A stretch of 20,681 nucleotides of DNA from an uncultured Gemmobacter sp. (GCA_937983495.1 CALKAA010000216.1:1-20681), one strand, 5' to 3'; shown: positions 1 through 7,799, numbered from the stretch's first letter. Notes: a model not told the origin generated them from the letters alone. Numbers and translations: made by a program.

Positions 1-44
1 CACCGAGATCTACACTCTTTCCCTACACGACGCTCTTCCGATCT
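1..44 (+). other. Illumina TruSeq universal adapter remnant (not genomic)
   Basis: These 44 bases run from CACCGAGATCTACAC to GCTCTTCCGATCT and match the 3' portion of the Illumina TruSeq universal adapter. Genomic sequence begins at about base 45. This is untrimmed adapter at a contig end. Any open frame running into these bases, such as a minus-strand frame ending in the peptide DRKSVV, is an artefact. Confidence 0.97.
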
Positions 45-312
45 GATGCCCTTTTTCTTTTGCTGGAAGTGCGGTTCGCTATGGTTCTTTGCTGGCAAAG
101 CCATGGCCTCTGCGATGACCATGGAGAGGCCGGCCAACCACAATGCAAGTGGGTTTGGGGCTTTTGGCTCACGAATAGTTGTGATTTTCCGCCAGCCGAT
201 CCTTGCGCTGTCGGTGAACAACAGTTGCGTGCGCGGCTGGGGCTTTCTATCAAGGCAGGCAACCCGTCCGGCCCGACAGGGCATGGAATTTTGGCGCGGT
301 GCGGAGAGCGTG
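45..312. other. Gene-free stretch at contig end
   Basis: I see no convincing gene here. Open frames exist on both strands but have no recognisable family sequence and are partly adapter-derived. The plus-strand frame continuous with the DUF4177 gene could be read as an N-terminal extension, but the family homology starts only at base 313. The stretch probably holds the promoter of the DUF4177 gene, though no clear -35/-10 pair stands out. Confidence 0.5.
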
Positions 313-687
313 ATGCAACAGTTTGAATTCAAAGTCATTCCAGCCCCGCGTCGGGCCGAGAAAGCCCGTGGCCTCAAGACCACGGCAGATCGTTTCGCGC
401 ATACGCTGGCTTTGGTGATGAATGATCTGGCGCGCGACGGCTGGGAATATCTGCGCGCTGATACCTTGCCATGCGAGGAACGGACGGGCCTGACCGGCAA
501 AAGCACCAGCTATCAGACCCTGCTGATCTTCCGCCGCGCCATCACGGCCAAAGCGACTGATCCGGTGGCCGTTGTGCCCTCTGTCCAGATCCCGGCTGAC
601 GTGCCGACGCCCAAGCTGGGCAGTGCGTTGGCCAGCGAAGGCGCTGCCCCGAGTCTTGGTCCCGCCGAGGCCGTCAAGGCCGATTAA
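313..687 (+). CDS. DUF4177 domain-containing protein
   Basis: This is a 124-residue protein of unknown function. Residues 1-80 (starting MQQFEFKVIPAPRRAEK, with a later DGWEYLRADTLPCEE and a TLLIFRR strand) look like the DUF4177 family. These are small, probably alpha/beta proteins in which a 'Y/FEYKV' strand and a 'GWEY/L' motif recur. The remaining 45 residues are rich in Pro, Ala and Val and look disordered. The ATG at 313 is chosen because the family match begins there and a purine-rich GGAG lies six bases upstream; the frame is open further upstream without similarity. It converges on the aminotransferase gene, and the two stop codons overlap within TTAA at 684-687. The function is unknown; the family call is from pattern recognition. 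Confidence 0.8.
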   Translation: MQQFEFKVIPAPRRAEKARGLKTTADRFAHTLALVMNDLARDGWEYLRADTLPCEERTGLTGKSTSYQTLLIFRRAITAKATDPVAVVPSVQIPADVPTPKLGSALASEGAAPSLGPAEAVKAD

Positions 688-1802
688 GCCCGGGCGGAGG
701 CCAGCGCCTGCGGCAAGACCTCGGCAAAGGCTTGCAATGCCTGTGTATCGCCGACACTGACCCGAATGCAGCGATCATGCGGGGCGACGAAGGGCATGCG
801 GATGAAAACGCCGCGCGCGACCACTTCGGCCAGAAGTTTACGCGCAAATGCGCCGTCCTGCCCACAGTCGATGGTCACGAAATTGGTGGCAGAGGGCAGC
901 GGTTTCAGCCCGTTGTCGCGGGCGATCTGGGCCAGTTGATGGCGCGCAGTCTCGACACGGGCGCGCACCTCGGAAAGCCAGGCCTGATCTTGCAAGGCCG
1001 CCAAGGCCCCTGCTTGCGCGATGCGGCCCATGCCGAAATGGTTGCGCACCTTGTGAAACGCCGAGATCAATCCGGGGGCTGCAAGCGCGTAGCCCACACG
1101 CAACCCCGCCATGCCATAGCCTTTTGAAAAGGTGCGGAACCGGATCACGCGCGGATCATCCGCCGGGATTTGTGGCGCGGTGCCCTCGGGGGCCAGGTCG
1201 ATATAGGCCTCGTCCAGCACCATCAGCGTGGCCGTTGGCAGTCGTGCCACCATATCGGCGATCACCTGGCCGGGGTGATGGCTGCCCATCGGGTTGTCGG
1301 GATTGGCGATGTAAAGCAATTTGGGGCGCACCTGATGCGCCAGTGTCAGCAGGGCTTCGGGGTCTTCGTGGTGGCCGTGATAGGGGGCCTTGTGCAGCAC
1401 GCCACCAAAGCCTGACACATGGAAATTGAAAGTCGGATACGCGCCGTCCGAGGTGACGACAGGGTCGCCTGGCGCCACGATCAACCGCACCAGATAGCCC
1501 AACAAACCGTCGATGCCCTCGCCCACGATGACATGATCGGGCGTCACGCCGTGATGTGCGGCGAGCGCCAGCCGCAGGTCATGGTTCTCAGGGTCGCCAT
1601 ACATCCAGACCTCGCGTGTGGCTTGCTCCATCGCGATGATCGCGCGAGGCGAGGGGCCAAACAGGCTTTCATTCGCGCCCAGTCGGGCGATGAAAGGCTT
1701 GCCAGAAGTTCGCTCGGCGGTTTCGGGGCCGACAAAAGGCACCGAAGCGGGCAAGCTGGCGGCGAGATCGGTGTAGCGGGGCGTGTGGGGCGAATGGCTC
1801 AT
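684..1802 (-). CDS. Pyridoxal-phosphate aminotransferase, HisC-like (class I/II)
   Basis: This 372-residue fold-type I aminotransferase resembles histidinol-phosphate aminotransferase. Visible hallmarks are the substrate/cofactor loop LGANESLFGPSP (41-52), NPDNP (167-171), DEAYID (197-202) with the PLP-ring Asp and Tyr, and the Schiff-base lysine in FSKGYGMAGLRVGYA (Lys227). An Arg near the C-terminus (IRVSVG, 346-351) fits the carboxylate-binding position. The family converts histidinol phosphate or aromatic and related amino acids with 2-oxoglutarate in the cytoplasm. No other his genes are adjacent, so substrate identity is uncertain, and a paralogue with aromatic specificity is equally possible. 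The start is taken at ATG 1802, where homology begins (MSHSPHTPRYTDL); a TTG at 1838 with a purine-rich upstream is the alternative and would add 12 residues. Confidence 0.88.
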   Translation of the reverse strand: MSHSPHTPRYTDLAASLPASVPFVGPETAERTSGKPFIARLGANESLFGPSPRAIIAMEQATREVWMYGDPENHDLRLALAAHHGVTPDHVIVGEGIDGLLGYLVRLIVAPGDPVVTSDGAYPTFNFHVSGFGGVLHKAPYHGHHEDPEALLTLAHQVRPKLLYIANPDNPMGSHHPGQVIADMVARLPTATLMVLDEAYIDLAPEGTAPQIPADDPRVIRFRTFSKGYGMAGLRVGYALAAPGLISAFHKVRNHFGMGRIAQAGALAALQDQAWLSEVRARVETARHQLAQIARDNGLKPLPSATNFVTIDCGQDGAFARKLLAEVVARGVFIRMPFVAPHDRCIRVSVGDTQALQAFAEVLPQALASARA

Positions 1803-1870
1803 GCCCTGCATATCACCGTAAGCGCACCCGCGCTGCAAGTCTCTGCCTTGCCGTCCGGCCCCATGCCGGT

Positions 1871-3208
1871 TCAGATCACGTCGATGGCTGCGGCAAGACC
1901 GCTGAGGCTGGCCACGCCGCTGAGCAGGATGCGGTCGCCATTGCCGAAATCCAGTTGCACGCTGCTGCCCAGATCAGTGCCGAAACGGCTGACCACAGCC
2001 GACGCGGAAAGGCCGCCGACAAGGCCGGAGGCCAAGACCAGACGGTCGCCCTCGGCCAAACGGAAATCGGTGATCGTATCTGCGCCATGGCCACGGGCAA
2101 AGACGAAGACATCGGCCCCGGCCTCGCCACTCAGCCGATCCGCGCCGCCGCCGCCGGCCAGCCGGTCATTGTCCGTGCCGCCCAGCAGCACATCCATCTG
2201 TGCCCCACCTTCCAGCGTGTCACGACCCGTTCCGCCCGAGAGCCAATCGCCGCCGCCGCCGCCGATCAGGCGGTCATTGCCGGCATCGCCGGTCAGCATG
2301 TCGCGGCCATTGCCACCCTGGAGGACATCGGCCCCCCCCTGGCCATGCAGCCGGTCGTCGCCCTCGCCCCCTGTCAGGGTGTTGGCCTTCTTGTTGCCAA
2401 CCCGCACCACGGGATCAATGCCGGTGGTTGAAATGCGGCTTTCCAGCGCCACCGCCTCCCAGGCAAGATGCTGGAACAGCACGGCCTGCGCCTCGGTCCA
2501 GCCGGTATAGCGGGTGCCCCATTCGTTCGTCAGGCTGGTGGGCAGGCCCACGCCCGATCGCCCGGTGATGGCAGCATGTTGCACCAGGGCAATCAGATAG
2601 TTGCCCGCGTCATTCAAATGCACCAGGTCGCCGAAAACCTGCCGTATGCCGGTCAGCCCCTGACCCTGGCCAATGGTGATGGCATCATGAAGGCGTCCCA
2701 ATGCCGTGCCCCCTGGAACCACAACAACTGTGGCGTCATCGGCGGGTTTCACTGAATTCAGCCGGTCGGCAATGCCCTGCCACAGGCTGCGATCTGCGGT
2801 GATCTGTGCCCGCCATTGCGCATCGGTATAGCGCGGCAGGTTCGGGTTCCACTGATCGGGGCCGAAATAGCTCCAGGTTTCATAGATCATCACCCGGGCC
2901 CCGCTTTGGGCCGCCCAGGCCAGCTTTGCATATTCGCGGGCGTAGTGATGGGTGTTGGACCATTGCAAAGACGTGGCAAGCGGCAAGGCTTCGGTCAGGA
3001 TCAGCGTGTTGTAATCCCGCGAGGGCAAGGCATTGCGTGCGTTCACCCCTTGCGCATCCGCGCCGTGATCCCATTGCCATTGCAGGGGCGCACCGTTGAT
3101 GACCTGCGCATCCGCTCTGACACCACTGCCTGCCAGCAAGCGGTTGAGCATCAAGGGCATGGTCTCATTCACAAGGCTGTGGCCGACGAAAAGGGCGTTG
3201 CGGGGCAT
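1871..3208 (-). CDS. SGNH-hydrolase-like protein fused to RTX calcium-binding repeats
   Basis: A 445-residue, probably secreted protein in two parts. Residues 1-255 look like an SGNH/GDSL hydrolase: a beta strand runs into GHSL (9-12, candidate nucleophile Ser11), and a late DLVHLNDAG block (194-202) carries the Asp-x-x-His pair expected for the catalytic acid and base (Asp194, His197). Residues 272-360 contain about nine RTX nonapeptide-type repeats (GGxGxDxLx, for example GGEGDDRLHGQGGADVLQGG) that bind calcium. Residues 361-445 (ADVFVFARGHGADTITDF) match the cap that usually follows RTX blocks and carries the uncleaved type I secretion signal. No N-terminal signal peptide is present, consistent with a type I (ABC/MFP/OMP) exporter, none of which is encoded here. 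The substrate (lipid, ester or acetylated glycan) cannot be told. A run of eight G on the coding strand (bases 2332-2339) sits in the repeats. A weak GAGAG-type ribosome site precedes ATG 3208. Confidence 0.85.
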   Translation of the reverse strand: MPRNALFVGHSLVNETMPLMLNRLLAGSGVRADAQVINGAPLQWQWDHGADAQGVNARNALPSRDYNTLILTEALPLATSLQWSNTHHYAREYAKLAWAAQSGARVMIYETWSYFGPDQWNPNLPRYTDAQWRAQITADRSLWQGIADRLNSVKPADDATVVVVPGGTALGRLHDAITIGQGQGLTGIRQVFGDLVHLNDAGNYLIALVQHAAITGRSGVGLPTSLTNEWGTRYTGWTEAQAVLFQHLAWEAVALESRISTTGIDPVVRVGNKKANTLTGGEGDDRLHGQGGADVLQGGNGRDMLTGDAGNDRLIGGGGGDWLSGGTGRDTLEGGAQMDVLLGGTDNDRLAGGGGADRLSGEAGADVFVFARGHGADTITDFRLAEGDRLVLASGLVGGLSASAVVSRFGTDLGSSVQLDFGNGDRILLSGVASLSGLAAAIDVI

Positions 3209-3232
3209 TGGGCACTCTCTACGGTTAAAACG

Positions 3233-3261
3233 ACCTTCGCTTCAAAACATGAAGCGAAGGT
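3233..3261 (-). terminator. Intrinsic terminator of valS
   Basis: A perfect 11-bp inverted repeat (ACCTTCGCTTC at 3233-3243, GAAGCGAAGGT at 3251-3261) with a 7-base loop lies 26 bases after the valS stop. On the minus strand it is followed by CGTTTTAACC, a short and imperfect T tract. A second, smaller perfect hairpin (7-bp arms 3276-3282 and 3290-3296) overlaps the valS stop codon. Termination strength is inferred from structure only. Confidence 0.75.
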
Positions 3262-3287
3262 GAAGATTTCAGACGATTGCGTCTTGC

Positions 3288-6200
3288 TTACGCAATTTCC
3301 GCCAGACGGGCGACGGCGGCTTCGACCTGCGCGGCCTCCTCGCTGCGGGCAGCGAGATTGGCGCGGGCTTCATCCACCACCTCCTCTTTGGCTGAGGCGA
3401 TGAATTTGGGGTTGTCGAGCCGCCCCTGCAAGGCGCCAATTTCTTTACGGAGTTTTTCCAAAGCCTTCACCAATCGGGCCTTTTCGGCGGCGATGTCGAT
3501 GATGCCTTCCAGCGGAATCGCGAAGGTCGCACCCTCGGCCGCGATGGACAGCGCGCCTTTGGGGGCGGCCACCGCATCGGTCAGGCTTTCGATCCGGGCA
3601 AGGCGCTTGATCAGCACCTCGTTCCGGTCCCAGGCGGCGCGGGCCTGCGCATCCATGCTCAGCGCCAGCATGTCGAGCTTGAGGCCCACCGGCACATGCA
3701 TTTGCGTGCGGGCGGAGCGGATATCGTCGATCAGGCCGGTGACCCAGCCCATTTCGCGGTCGGCTTCGGCATCAATCAACTCAGGTCCGAATTCCGGCCA
3801 ATCGGCATGGGCGATCAGGCCCTCACGCGTGCCAGTGGTGGCCCAGAGTTCTTCGGTGATGAAGGGCATGAACGGGTGCAGCAGGATCATGCACTGATCC
3901 AGCACAAAGCCCATGGTGGCGCGGGTTTCGGCGGCCTGCTCGCCGTCAAACAGCGGTTTGGCGAATTCGACATACCAGTCGCAGACCTTGCCCCAGACAA
4001 AGCCGTAAAGCGCCTGCGCGGCGTAATCGAAGCGGAAATCCTCCAGCGCGGCGTTCACTTCGGCTAAGGCTTTGGCGGTTTCGCCCAGGATCCATTTGTT
4101 CGCGGTGGCCGTGGCCACGGGCGGGGTGGTTTGGGTGCGGTGGCCTTCCCAGACGCCGTTCATCTCGGCAAAGCGGCAGGCGTTCCACAGTTTCGTGCCG
4201 AAGTTGCGATAGCCCGCAATGCGTTGGGTATCGAGTTTCAACACCCCCCCAAGCGAGGCCATGGCGGCATTGGCAAAGCGCAGCGCATCGGCGCCGTATT
4301 CGTCGATGATCTCCAGCGGGTCGATAACATTGCCCAAGGATTTCGACATCTTCTTGCCCTTGGCGTCGCGCACGAGGCCATGCAGATAGACGGTGTGGAA
4401 GGGGATATCCTCCACCACGGCCAGCTGCATCATCATCATGCGGGCGACCCAGAAGAACAGGATGTCTTGGCCCGTGACCAGCACGGAGGTTCCTTTGGGT
4501 TCTGCGAAGTAGCGTTTGTATGCCGGGTCATCGGTGTTTGGCCATCCCAGCGTCCCGATGGGCCAGAGACCGGAGGAGAACCAAGTGTCCAGCACGTCGG
4601 GGTCGCGGTGGATTGTATATACAAGCTTGCCGTCAGAATTACGCTCGGGAATGCCTGTTCCACCAGGAAGATCAGCGCCAATTTCGATGATGACGTCTTC
4701 GCCAGCTTGGGCTTCGGCATATTCTTTGAAAGCTTGGCGCGCAGAAAGCTCGGTTGGAGCACAAATACGTTTTGTCGAAACATCCGAGGTTGGCCGACCG
4801 GGGGAGCCTCTCGTCGCTACGGGAGTGAACTCTAGATCTAGTTCCGGGTCGTCGTTTTTCTCAAAGCTCGTTGCATACCAAACCGGAATCTGGTGCCCCC
4901 ACCAAAGCTGGCGGGAAATGCACCAGGGCTCGATATTCTCCAGCCAGTGATAATAGGTCTTTTCGCCGCTTTCCGGGATGATCTTCACGCGGCCCGTGCG
5001 CACCGCCTCCAGCGCGGGTTCCACGATCTTGGCGGTATCGACGAACCATTGGTCGGTCAGCATCGGCTCGATGACCACCTTTGAGCGATCGCCGAAGGGC
5101 TGCATGATCGGCTTGTTCTCGACCACCGGCTCCAGCCGCAGATGTTCCGAACCCGTCTCGGGGTCGATCTCAGAGATCATCACCGTCACTGCCAACCCGA
5201 TGGCGTTGATATCGGCGATCACCGCCTTGCGGGCCTCGAACCGGTCCATGCCGCGATACTTCATCGGCACGAGGTTGAGGCTGTCCACCTCGGCCTCAGA
5301 GGTGGGCGACCCTGCGGCGATTTCGCGCGCCCGCGCCACGGCGACCTCATAGGGCGCGCCATCGTCGCGCATCCGGCCGCGGGTATCCATCAGGCGATAG
5401 CAGGGCAGGCCCGCGCGTTTGGCCACTTGATAATCGTTGAAATCATGCGCGCCGGTGATCTTCACCGCACCAGAGCCGAAATTCGGATCGGGGTATTCAT
5501 CGGCGATGATCGGGATCAGACGGTCGCAGAGCGGCAGTTTCACCATCTTGCCGACGATGGGCGCGTAACGCGCATCCGACGGATGCACCGCCACCGCGCC
5601 ATCGCCCAGCATGGTTTCGGGGCGCGTGGTGGCGATGGAGATGTAATTCCGCTTCTCGCGGAAGGTCACATTGCCGTCTTCGTCTTTCTCGACATATTCA
5701 TAGGTTTCGCCACCGGCGAGTTCATATTTGAAATGCCACATATGGCCCGCGACTTCGATATTCTCGACCTCAAGGTCGGAAATCGCGGTTTCAAAATGCG
5801 GGTCCCAGTTCACGAGGCGCTTGCCGCGATAGATCAGGCCCTTGTTATACATATCCACGAAAACCTTGATGACGGCATCGTGGAAGTTCTGGGTCTTGCC
5901 CAGATCGGGGTCGCCCTGCGCGCCGCCCATGGTAAAGGCTTCGCGGTCCCAATCGCAGCTTGCGCCAAGGCGCTGGAGCTGGCCGATGATGGTGCCGCGC
6001 GATTTGACCTTTTGCAGCCAGACGCGTTCCAGGAATTTCTCGCGGCCCATTTCGCGGCGCGTAGGCTCGCCATTGGCCGCCATCTCACGCTCGGTCACCA
6101 TCTGGGTGGCGATCCCTGCGTGATCGGTGCCGGGCTGCCACAGCGTGTCATGGCCCTGCATCCGGTGCCAGCGCACCAGAATATCCTGCAAGGTGTTGTT

Positions 6201-6374
6201 GAAGGCGTGCCCCATATGCAGGCTGCCGGTCACGTTGGGCGGGGGGATCATCACGGAAAAGGCGGGCTTGCCCGGCTTGGCATTGGCACCTGCACGACCG
6301 GCCTTTTCGCCAATCCAGCGGGCAGAGATGCGGGCCTCGGCCTCGGCGGCGTTGAAGGTCTTTTCCATCGGCAT
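3288..6374 (-). CDS. valS: Valyl-tRNA synthetase (ValRS)
   Basis: This 1028-residue class Ia synthetase charges tRNA-Val with valine in the cytoplasm and edits mischarged threonine. Visible features are PPPNVTGSLHMGHAFNNTL with the HIGH-type HMGH (53-56), the CP1 editing domain with ATTRPETMLGD (248-258), WCISRQLWWGHQIPVWY (484-500), DVLDTWFSSGLWPIGTLGWP (593-612), the catalytic KMSKS loop (675-679), an anticodon-binding domain, and a C-terminal Val-tRNA-arm coiled coil over the last ~70 residues. It is longer than the ~950-residue E. coli enzyme, mainly through an extra block at about residues 501-587. That block is also lower in GC and uses codons rare in the rest of the gene (AGA, CTA, GTA). 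ATG 6374 (MPMEKTF) is chosen for the strong AAAGGGGAA ribosome site five bases upstream; that site lies inside a long hairpin. The upstream in-frame extension has no homology. Confidence 0.97.
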   Translation of the reverse strand: MPMEKTFNAAEAEARISARWIGEKAGRAGANAKPGKPAFSVMIPPPNVTGSLHMGHAFNNTLQDILVRWHRMQGHDTLWQPGTDHAGIATQMVTEREMAANGEPTRREMGREKFLERVWLQKVKSRGTIIGQLQRLGASCDWDREAFTMGGAQGDPDLGKTQNFHDAVIKVFVDMYNKGLIYRGKRLVNWDPHFETAISDLEVENIEVAGHMWHFKYELAGGETYEYVEKDEDGNVTFREKRNYISIATTRPETMLGDGAVAVHPSDARYAPIVGKMVKLPLCDRLIPIIADEYPDPNFGSGAVKITGAHDFNDYQVAKRAGLPCYRLMDTRGRMRDDGAPYEVAVARAREIAAGSPTSEAEVDSLNLVPMKYRGMDRFEARKAVIADINAIGLAVTVMISEIDPETGSEHLRLEPVVENKPIMQPFGDRSKVVIEPMLTDQWFVDTAKIVEPALEAVRTGRVKIIPESGEKTYYHWLENIEPWCISRQLWWGHQIPVWYATSFEKNDDPELDLEFTPVATRGSPGRPTSDVSTKRICAPTELSARQAFKEYAEAQAGEDVIIEIGADLPGGTGIPERNSDGKLVYTIHRDPDVLDTWFSSGLWPIGTLGWPNTDDPAYKRYFAEPKGTSVLVTGQDILFFWVARMMMMQLAVVEDIPFHTVYLHGLVRDAKGKKMSKSLGNVIDPLEIIDEYGADALRFANAAMASLGGVLKLDTQRIAGYRNFGTKLWNACRFAEMNGVWEGHRTQTTPPVATATANKWILGETAKALAEVNAALEDFRFDYAAQALYGFVWGKVCDWYVEFAKPLFDGEQAAETRATMGFVLDQCMILLHPFMPFITEELWATTGTREGLIAHADWPEFGPELIDAEADREMGWVTGLIDDIRSARTQMHVPVGLKLDMLALSMDAQARAAWDRNEVLIKRLARIESLTDAVAAPKGALSIAAEGATFAIPLEGIIDIAAEKARLVKALEKLRKEIGALQGRLDNPKFIASAKEEVVDEARANLAARSEEAAQVEAAVARLAEIA
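4614..4874 (-). other. Low-GC insert within valS (residues ~501-587)
   Basis: This in-frame block lies between the conserved motifs GHQIPVWY and DPDVLDTWFSS, which are much closer together in the short ValRS forms. Hand counts of 60-base rows at 4621, 4681 and 4741 give about 55%, 50% and 53% GC, against about 67% in the row at 4981. Codons such as AGA, CTA, GTA and TGT cluster here. It could be a lineage-specific lengthening or a recombined patch; the reading frame is intact. Confidence 0.6.
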
Positions 6375-6379
6375 GATCG

Positions 6380-6428
6380 TTCCCCTTTCGTCGCCGCTGG
6401 TCTTACCCAATAGGCGGCGAAAGGGGAA
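6380..6428 (-). promoter_or_regulatory. Hairpin enclosing the valS ribosome-binding site
   Basis: Arms TTCCCCTTTCGTCGCC (6380-6395) and GGCGGCGAAAGGGGAA (6413-6428) pair over 16 positions with one mismatch (A-C in the minus-strand RNA), around a 17-base loop. In the valS mRNA the 3' arm contains the entire Shine-Dalgarno AAAGGGGAA, five bases before the ATG, so the folded form would hide the ribosome-binding site. There is no T tract on either side, so it does not look like a terminator for the upstream VOC gene. Control of translation is an inference. Confidence 0.6.
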
Positions 6429-6442
6429 GGGTGTCGCAGCGC

Positions 6443-7192
6443 TCAGGCCCCGCCAACCAGCCCGAAATGCGCGCCGCGCGGGTCTTGCGCCATGACGGCG
6501 AAGGCCCCGCCTGGCACTGGGATCGGGCCATGGGTCACAATGCCACCGCTGGCCGCGATCTGCGCTGCGGCAGCAGAGGCGGAAGGGATACCGAAATAGG
6601 GTAGCCAATGCGGTGGCACTCCTGCCCTTTGCGAGGGCATCATGCCGCCAATATCGCCCTCAGCCCCCGCGAACAGGCGATAGTCGCCCATGTCGCCCAT
6701 CGGCATCACGGTAGAGGCACGCCATCCCAGCACCTCGGCATAGAAAGCCAGGGCTGCCTGGGGATCGTGGCAAGACAGCTCGTGCCAGCAGCCATGGCCG
6801 GGCAGCATCGGGCCATAGGCCTGCGAGGGCTCGCCCGGCAGCATCTGAAACAGGCCAAAGACCGCGCCCTGCGGATCGGCCAGCACGGCAAAGCGCCCGG
6901 TTTCAGGCACGTCATTGGCCGGTTGCAATATTGTGGCACCCAGCTCGGTGGCGCGGGCCAGAGACGCATCCAGATCCTCGGCCTCGAAATAGACCAACCA
7001 GGCCTCGGGCTGGCCTTCAAACGGGGCGTAAAGCCCGGCGACCATCGCCTCGCCCGCCATGGCGAGCCTGTAGTCAAACCCCTCCATCCCGGCGTCCTGA
7101 TAGGTCCAGCCTGAAAGTGATCCGTAGAAGGTCTGCGAGGTGGTGATGTCACCTGTGGTCAGCTCGTACCAGCAGGGGGTGCCTTGGGGCAT
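6443..7192 (-). CDS. VOC family protein with two glyoxalase/bleomycin-resistance-type domains
   Basis: A 249-residue cytosolic protein made of two vicinal-oxygen-chelate modules. Residues ~5-118 begin PCWYELTTGDITTSQTFYGSLSGW and end in DPQGAVFGLFQM; residues ~132-248 begin GCWHELSCHDPQAALAFYAEVLGW and end in DPRGAHFGLVGG. The paired 'W-x-EL ... A/S-x-x-FY-x-x-L-GW ... DP-x-G-A-x-F-GL' signature is typical of this hydroxylase-like VOC group. Substrate and metal are unknown. ATG 7192 is chosen because it directly follows an AGGAG site six bases upstream and starts the homology; the frame is open 17 codons further. It is co-oriented with valS, which starts 68 bases downstream, so part of valS expression may be read-through. 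Confidence 0.88.
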   Translation of the reverse strand: MPQGTPCWYELTTGDITTSQTFYGSLSGWTYQDAGMEGFDYRLAMAGEAMVAGLYAPFEGQPEAWLVYFEAEDLDASLARATELGATILQPANDVPETGRFAVLADPQGAVFGLFQMLPGEPSQAYGPMLPGHGCWHELSCHDPQAALAFYAEVLGWRASTVMPMGDMGDYRLFAGAEGDIGGMMPSQRAGVPPHWLPYFGIPSASAAAAQIAASGGIVTHGPIPVPGGAFAVMAQDPRGAHFGLVGGA

Positions 7193-7258
7193 TGCAGTCT
7201 CCTCCCTTTGCCTCAGCTTGTCATCTCGTTCTGCGAAACTCAATCAGAAGCTGCTCGC

Positions 7259-7690
7259 CTAAACCGCCCGGTCAAACTTGGTGGACAGATGGATCAGGCT
7301 TTCCGAACTGACAACGCCGGTCAGCGCGCCGATCTGATCCAGCACCTGGTCCAGCACCTGCGTCGAAGGCGCCGCGACCTGTAACAGCAGGTCATAGCGG
7401 CCCGAGGTGGTGAAGACCTTCTCGATCTCGCCAATGGCCTTCAGCCGGGTGATGATCGCCGCCTGTGCGCGGGGTTCGATGGTCAGCAAAACGCTGGCCC
7501 GCAGCCGCCCCTGCCGTGCCGCCTCGCCCAGTTTCAACGTGTAACCGGCGATGACGCCGGTGGTCTCCAGCCGCTCCAGCCGGGCCTGCACGGTGGACCG
7601 CGCGACCTTCATCCGCCGGGCCAGAGTCGCCACGGACATGCGTGCATCGGCGCTGAGCAGCCCGATGATGTTGCGATCCATTTCATCCAT
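7259..7690 (-). CDS. Lrp/AsnC family transcriptional regulator
   Basis: A 143-residue DNA-binding protein. The N-terminal winged helix-turn-helix (residues 1-55, with MDRNIIGLLSADARMSVATL and VARSTVQARLERLE) is followed by the RAM/ligand-binding domain (about 65-140), including the strands GEIEKVFTTSGRYDLLLQV and SLIHLSTKFDR. Family members form octamers whose binding is modulated by amino acids. The gene diverges from the ornithine/lysine decarboxylase gene with 215 bases between the two starts, so control of that decarboxylase in response to a basic amino acid is the natural hypothesis, together with autoregulation. No strong Shine-Dalgarno precedes ATG 7690. Confidence 0.93.
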   Translation of the reverse strand: MDEMDRNIIGLLSADARMSVATLARRMKVARSTVQARLERLETTGVIAGYTLKLGEAARQGRLRASVLLTIEPRAQAAIITRLKAIGEIEKVFTTSGRYDLLLQVAAPSTQVLDQVLDQIGALTGVVSSESLIHLSTKFDRAV

Positions 7691-7730
7691 GCAATATGCC
7701 CGGTTTTTTCGTCAATCTGTCATCCATACA

Positions 7731-7744
7731 CTAAGATTTTGTAG
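7731..7744. promoter_or_regulatory. AT-rich imperfect dyad, possible Lrp-type operator
   Basis: CTAAGATTTTGTAG lies in the AT-rich centre of the divergent region. CTA at one end mirrors TAG at the other, with an AT core, which is the general form of Lrp/AsnC half-sites. It is the only markedly AT-rich patch between the two genes. The assignment is by position and shape only. Confidence 0.3.
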
Positions 7745-7799
7745 TTTTCATCGGTTAAGTTTGGCCCCATATGCGCATTCCACGTTTTCAGGAAAAGGG

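Noticed and set aside
23..262. Small minus-strand frame at the window start
   Set aside because: It ends inside the adapter sequence and has no family features.
1821..1834. AGCGC-ACCC-GCGCT hairpin between the aminotransferase and RTX genes as a terminator
   Set aside because: Only a 5-bp stem with no T tract; it may also lie inside the extended aminotransferase reading frame.
2100..2400. Possible DNA repeat array or CRISPR
   Set aside because: The periodicity comes from the nine-residue RTX protein repeats; units are degenerate and lack constant spacers.
1419..2510. Plus-strand frame with Pro/Ser-rich repeats
   Set aside because: The repeats are the antisense of the RTX glycine-aspartate repeats, so it is not a separate gene.
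5142..6413. Long plus-strand open frame opposite valS
   Set aside because: No recognisable domain, and it lies wholly over conserved ValRS coding sequence.
6380..6428. Reading the long hairpin as a terminator of the VOC gene
   Set aside because: There is no T tract on either strand, and the 3' arm is the valS ribosome site, so a regulatory reading fits better.
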